Shown: in pieces, positions 61,464 through 64,000 of the stretch
Position numbering within the stretch: position 1 is the first letter of the stretch
How the letters are laid out: each line of letters opens with the position of its first letter
From: Parabacteroides faecis
Lineage (GTDB): Bacteria > Bacteroidota > Bacteroidia > Bacteroidales > Tannerellaceae
Direction of reading: 5' to 3'
Length of the DNA: 64,000 nt
NCBI RefSeq assembly: GCF_014647375.1
Contig: NZ_BMPB01000006.1
Span: 62,001 to 126,000 of the forward strand
Program-made: the position numbers and the translations under genes
The notes under the pieces: model-generated
Seen by the model: the letters and a program-made list of their open reading frames with translations, nothing else
Told to the model about the DNA's origin: nothing
Database searches by the model: none

Positions 61464-64000
61464 TTAATTCTTTTCATTGTTTAAACCGTCACGTTCGTCC
61501 TTGCTTTTTTGTTTTTCCAACGCAACTTGGATATCGGTTTCCACTTCCATTGGCGGACGAATCTTTTCTTGCAGATACTCGAAAATGATATAGAATACCG
61601 GTACAACAAACAATAAGGCCAATGTTCCAACAGCCATACCACCGACAACGCCTGTTCCCAATGAACTGTTACCGTTAGCACCGGCTCCGGAAGCGAACAT
61701 CAGCGGAAGCATACCGAAAATCATGGTAAGTACGGTCATCAGGATCGGACGCAGACGGGCCTGTGCTGCCGAATAGGCCGATTCGACGATGCCCATTCCC
61801 TGGCGGCGACGCTCGATGGCAAACTCTGTAATCAAAATAGCCGTTTTAGCCAAAAGACCAATTAACATAATTACACCAGTCTGCAAGTAAATGTTGTTTT
61901 CCAATCCGAATAATTTAGCGAACAGGAATGAACCCATCAAACCAAACGGGACGGAAAGGATAACCGCCCAAGGCACAAGGAAGCTTTCGTAAAGACAAGC
62001 CAGAATCAAGTAGATAAGCAAGATACAGACGGCATAGATAAAGAGTGTTTGAGAACCTCCGCTGCTAGCCTCTTCGCGTGCCATACCACCATATTCGTAA
62101 CCGTAGCCTGTAGGTAACATTTGTGCGGCCACCTCTTCTATAGCTTTCTGTACTTCACCTGTAGAATAGCCCGGAACCGGATTTACATTCACTGTGATAC
62201 AGCTAAACAGGTTGAAACGGTTGGCGACTTCCGGACCTAATACGCGTTTGAGCGTTACGAACTGGCTAATCGGTGCCATTTCTGTACCGTTTCTTACGAA
62301 CATGTTGTTCAGCGCTTGTTCATCCAAACGGTATTCCGGTGAAGCCTGCGACATGACGCGATATACTTTTCCGAATTGGTTGTAGTTGGAAACGTAGGCA
62401 CCACCGCAATAACTACCCAGTACATCAAGCACTGTTGAAGGTGAAATACCCGCACGTTTACATTTGGCAGCATCTACATCCACTGCAATTTGGGGGAAGT
62501 TCATTGCATACGAAGTATAAGCCATAGCCACTTCCGGACGCTGGTTTAATGCTCCGATATATTGCATGGCTTTTTGGTAGAACGTGCCCATATCCCCTCC
62601 GGTACGATCCTGCAAGTTAAGCTCAATGGAGTTACCCATACCGTAACCCGGAATCATACCCGGCTGGAAGCAGAATATCTGCGCCTCTTTGATTTGAGCG
62701 AATTGTGCATTCAATCGGGTGATTACGGCATCGGAAACATGTTCGCTGCCTTTACGCTCACTCCAGTCTTTCAAACGGATGATAGCCATACCATAAGATG
62801 TACCCTGACCAGCCAGGAAACCGTAACCGGCTACTCGGGAGTAGTGTTCTATCTCAGGGGTGTTTTTGAGGATGTCTTCCACCTTGTCCAACACCTTGGT
62901 TGTCTCTGCCAGCGTACTACCCGGAGCAATTGCCACGTTGGCCATGATAGTTCCTTGGTCTTCCTGAGGAACAAGACCTGTTTTGGTACTGCTGATCAAC
63001 CATCCTAATAAGACGATAGCTCCTACCATACCGACCCACACCATCCAACGGTGGTGGATAAAGAACATCACTCCTTTTTTGTATTTGCCCAATACGGCGT
63101 TGAACGAAGCATTATAAGCGGCGCGCACCCGTCCGTTGAAACTTTTGGCACTCTTGGTTCCATCGCTAGGACGCATCATCATGGCACAAAGAGCCGGACA
63201 GAGTGTCAAGGCACAAATCATCGAAAGACCTACGGAGGTTGCCATAGTTACACCAAACTGCGTGTAGAAGATACCGGATGTTCCTCCCATAAAAGTAACA
63301 GGAATAAACACGGCCATAAACACACACGTACAAGATATAACGGCCATGGTTACATCCCCCATCGCATCTTTTGTTGCCTGATAAGCGGATTGATAACCTG
63401 CATCGAATTTGGCTTGTACGGCTTCTACCACCACAATGGCATCATCCACCACCGTACCGATGGCAAGCACCAATGCAAACAGTGTCAGGATGTTGATTGT
63501 GAACCCGGCAGCTGTTAAGCAGGCAAATGTACCGATCAGTGAAACAATGATGGCGATAGAAGGAATAAGCGTACTCTTGAAGTCCTGCAGGAAGAAATAT
63601 ACCACCAAGATTACAAGTATGATGGCGACGATCAATGTCTCTACTACATTATATATAGAAGCGAAAAGGAAGTCGTTGGAACTCATCATCGTGATAAATT
63701 CCATACCGGCGGGCAATTCCTTTTCTATCTCTTTCAATTCGGCTGCAATGCGTTCGTTTACTTCTGTTGCATTGGAGCCTGCTACTTGGTAAATCATGAA
63801 GGTCACGGCTGGTTTACCATCCATCTGGCTGTCGAAGCCATAGCTCAATGTCCCCAATTCTACTTTGGCCACATCTTTCAGACGCAACACGGAGCCATCT
63901 TCTTGGGCACGGACAACGATGTTTTGAAACTCTTCCACGCTTTTCAAACGTCCGCGATATTTCATGGTATATTGGAATACATTCTTTGAGTTTTCACCTA
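61464..64000 (-). CDS. RND (HAE1/AcrB-type) efflux pump permease, 5' end outside window
   Basis: The frame runs off the right edge. Residues before the first in-window Met ('NSKNVFQYTMKYRGRL') match the AcrB porter domain, so 63965 is not the start. About 845 residues are visible of the about 1040 expected. TM4 carries the proton-relay 'VVDDAIVVVEAV' pair of Asp; further helices ('YAVCILLIYLILACLYES', 'VIMLIGLLAKTAILITEFAI', 'ILMTVLTMIFGMLPLMFA') are intact. It pumps lipophilic compounds using proton entry. The periplasmic adaptor gene presumably lies just beyond 64000. Confidence 0.94.
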   Translation of the reverse strand, partial: GENSKNVFQYTMKYRGRLKSVEEFQNIVVRAQEDGSVLRLKDVAKVELGTLSYGFDSQMDGKPAVTFMIYQVAGSNATEVNERIAAELKEIEKELPAGMEFITMMSSNDFLFASIYNVVETLIVAIILVILVVYFFLQDFKSTLIPSIAIIVSLIGTFACLTAAGFTINILTLFALVLAIGTVVDDAIVVVEAVQAKFDAGYQSAYQATKDAMGDVTMAVISCTCVFMAVFIPVTFMGGTSGIFYTQFGVTMATSVGLSMICALTLCPALCAMMMRPSDGTKSAKSFNGRVRAAYNASFNAVLGKYKKGVMFFIHHRWMVWVGMVGAIVLLGWLISSTKTGLVPQEDQGTIMANVAIAPGSTLAETTKVLDKVEDILKNTPEIEHYSRVAGYGFLAGQGTSYGMAIIRLKDWSERKGSEHVSDAVITRLNAQFAQIKEAQIFCFQPGMIPGYGMGNSIELNLQDRTGGDMGTFYQKAMQYIGALNQRPEVAMAYTSYAMNFPQIAVDVDAAKCKRAGISPSTVLDVLGSYCGGAYVSNYNQFGKVYRVMSQASPEYRLDEQALNNMFVRNGTEMAPISQFVTLKRVLGPEVANRFNLFSCITVNVNPVPGYSTGEVQKAIEEVAAQMLPTGYGYEYGGMAREEASSGGSQTLFIYAVCILLIYLILACLYESFLVPWAVILSVPFGLMGSFLFAKLFGLENNIYLQTGVIMLIGLLAKTAILITEFAIERRRQGMGIVESAYSAAQARLRPILMTVLTMIFGMLPLMFASGAGANGNSSLGTGVVGGMAVGTLALLFVVPVFYIIFEYLQEKIRPPMEVETDIQVALEKQKSKDERDGLNNEKN

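Overview
This window comes from a gut-type Bacteroidales genome, most likely Parabacteroides or a close relative (inferred, not proven). The reasons are four SusC/SusD outer-membrane glycan-uptake pairs, ECF sigma/FecR signalling cassettes, secreted glycoside hydrolases, head-GIN (DUF2807) proteins, and many promoter-like sites of the Bacteroidota form TTG-N19-TAnnTTTG. There are no rRNA or tRNA genes, CRISPR arrays or intact mobile elements. One decayed mobilization-gene remnant is present.

Layout. 1-6.7 kb: the tail of an ECF sigma factor, then two large exported proteins in one operon (a three-part uncharacterised protein, and a fusion of hydrazine-synthase-alpha-like, di-haem and formylglycine-enzyme-like modules). 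6.7-10.1 kb: a lower-GC minus-strand block with a WG-repeat protein, an antitoxin gene followed by a toxin start fused to a broken MobV relaxase tail, and a sirtuin. 10.1-16 kb: a SusC/SusD pair preceded by a 172-bp segment between 21-bp inverted repeats. That segment carries a strong promoter that currently points away from susC, which looks like a phase-variable switch in its OFF state. 16.6-29.2 kb: alpha-mannan-type enzymes (GH125, GH76), an SGNH-like protein, a DUF4874/DUF4832 protein, and a SusD/SusC/FecR/ECF sigma locus. 29.4-37.4 kb: a sulfatase/SusD/SusC/FecR locus with no sigma gene beside it. 38.3-41.2 kb: a zinc-type ABC binding protein and ATPase (no permease gene), a small membrane protein and an epimerase. 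41.3-53.7 kb: ECF sigma/FecR/SusC/SusD/GH20 locus flanked on both sides by tandem pairs of head-GIN genes. 54-57.3 kb: dihydrouridine synthase, then a BlaI/M56-peptidase pair with two dyad operators. 57.5-60 kb: TPR regulator and six-bladed-propeller lipoprotein. 60.1-64 kb: TolC-like factor and RND pump, cut by the window edge.

How the parts work together. Each SusC/D pair would import an oligosaccharide released at the surface or in the periplasm by its neighbouring enzymes. Three of the four pairs sit beside FecR (two of them with an ECF sigma gene), so import would be signalled across the envelope. In all three, the strand opposite susC has a TAnnTTTG box abutting the susC start codon and an outward-facing hairpin/T-tract terminator between susC and fecR. 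This arrangement fits short cis-antisense RNAs like those described for some Bacteroides glycan loci. The fourth pair lacks sigma/FecR and instead has the putative invertible promoter. The window therefore appears to contain two different control designs for the same kind of transporter.
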